Part shown: positions 39,244 to 39,716 of the stretch, piece by piece
Numbering within the stretch: the stretch's first letter is position 1
How the letters are laid out: every line of letters begins with the position of its first letter
Position numbers and translations under genes: made by a program
Source: Bacteroidota bacterium
GTDB taxonomy: Bacteria; Bacteroidota; Bacteroidia; B-17B0; Aurantibacillaceae
DNA: 39,716 nucleotides
Assembly (NCBI GenBank): GCA_021155905.1
Contig: JAJNBG010000033.1
Location: 1-39,716, forward strand
Reading direction: 5' to 3'
The notes under the pieces: model-generated
The model's database searches: none
What the model saw: the letters and a program-made list of their open reading frames with translations, nothing else
Told to the model about the DNA's origin: nothing

Positions 39244-39455
39244 GTACGGATAGCAGGGAAAATGTGAATTACCACGACTTTCTTCTCTAGAAAAATGTTT
39301 TCCTTCTCAAAATGATGTTATTCTTTATTAATGAGTTTTTTTTCCTACCTTGTAACTATTAACTCTTTTCTTACAACCTCAATATAGTTTGGGGCATTTT
39401 AAAAGTTATTTAGCATGATTAATTAAAATCATAGCTCGCAAATTAACTTTTATCT
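39244..39455. other. AT-rich intergenic stretch
   Basis: No gene, hairpin or exact promoter seen between the helical sensor-like gene and the partial HTH gene. Confidence 0.4.
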
Positions 39456-39716
39456 ATGGTAATTCACATCGGAGAAATAATTAAATCGGAACTCAATCTG
39501 CAGAATATTTCAGTCATTGATTTTGCAAAGAAAATGGCCACAAGCATCAGTGACATACACGATATTTTAGAACGAGAAAGTATAGACACAGGTTTGTTGA
39601 ATAAAATGTGTATTGCTTTGAATTGTAATTTTTTCTCATTGTATGCCGCACAAGAAGAGCTTGCATCCGATCCTATTGAACAGCTTCGTTCTCTTGAGTT
39701 AAATTTAAATGATTAT
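39456..39716 (+). CDS. Partial XRE/HTH-like protein, cut by the window end
   Basis: 87 codons open to the last base. IGEIIKSELNLQNISVIDFAKKMATSISDIHDILERESIDTGLLNKMCIALNCNFFSLY has the layout of an HTH_XRE domain in which the second helix is atypical. A linker with EQLRSLELNLNDY follows, possibly the start of a coiled coil. The downstream part is missing, so the full function cannot be judged. Confidence 0.6.
   Translation, partial: MVIHIGEIIKSELNLQNISVIDFAKKMATSISDIHDILERESIDTGLLNKMCIALNCNFFSLYAAQEELASDPIEQLRSLELNLNDY

Overview
The window looks like chromosome from a member of the Bacteroidota. The signs are several TAnnTTTG -7 promoter boxes with TTG/TTTG boxes about 19-20 bases upstream, few Shine-Dalgarno sequences, a type IX secretion C-terminal tail, a small bTHX ribosomal protein, and typical Bacteroidota families (DUF5777 and DUF4271 proteins, PAS kinases with heptad-rich linkers). 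The genus cannot be fixed from this sequence alone.

Bases 1-21130 are conserved core genome. In order they hold an Ig-like lipoprotein; clpP; an operon of a TPR/SpoIIE phosphatase and a 2H phosphoesterase; free-methionine sulfoxide reductase; a long-chain acyl-CoA synthetase with mutY; an envelope module (choice-of-anchor V protein with a T9SS tail, cytochrome c lipoprotein, YceI, DUF5777 barrel); DUF4271; hemD with a histone-H1-like N-terminal tail; rnpA; purK-purE; the bTHX gene; an S41 protease; a LON-domain protein; rplY; prs; and tRNA-Leu(CAA). Intergenic repeats lie between purK and purE and behind the LON-domain gene.

At tRNA-Leu the character changes. A serine recombinase gene runs antisense into the tRNA and takes its last 15 codons and its stop from it, which marks one end of an integrated element. 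Behind it (22.7-26.9 kb) come small orphan genes, two divergent XRE-repressor modules with palindromic operators, a six-unit 10-bp tandem array, and a 0.5-kb non-coding stretch with three strong inverted repeats, one a perfect 26-bp palindrome. No second attachment site was found, so the far end of the element is unknown.

Bases 26.9-39.7 kb are accessory or lineage-specific. They hold a frameshifted pseudogene, an acidic orphan protein with a partner, a truncated second copy of that orphan 6 kb away, twin zinc-ribbon miniproteins, an apparently exported methyltransferase-TPR protein, a lipocalin-like protein with a CHASE3 protein that lacks a kinase, a PAS histidine kinase, and a tandem A-B-A-B duplication of two thioredoxin-like proteins (CxxC in A, CxxxC in B). 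Next is a three-gene phosphorelay: a PAS kinase, an Rcp1-like receiver, and a receiver fused to a histidine-kinase dimerisation domain with no ATPase. The window ends in a helical sensor-like protein and a partial HTH gene. The thioredoxin pairs beside the unusual phosphorelay, and the regulatory and repeat DNA of the element, are the most promising leads for something undescribed.
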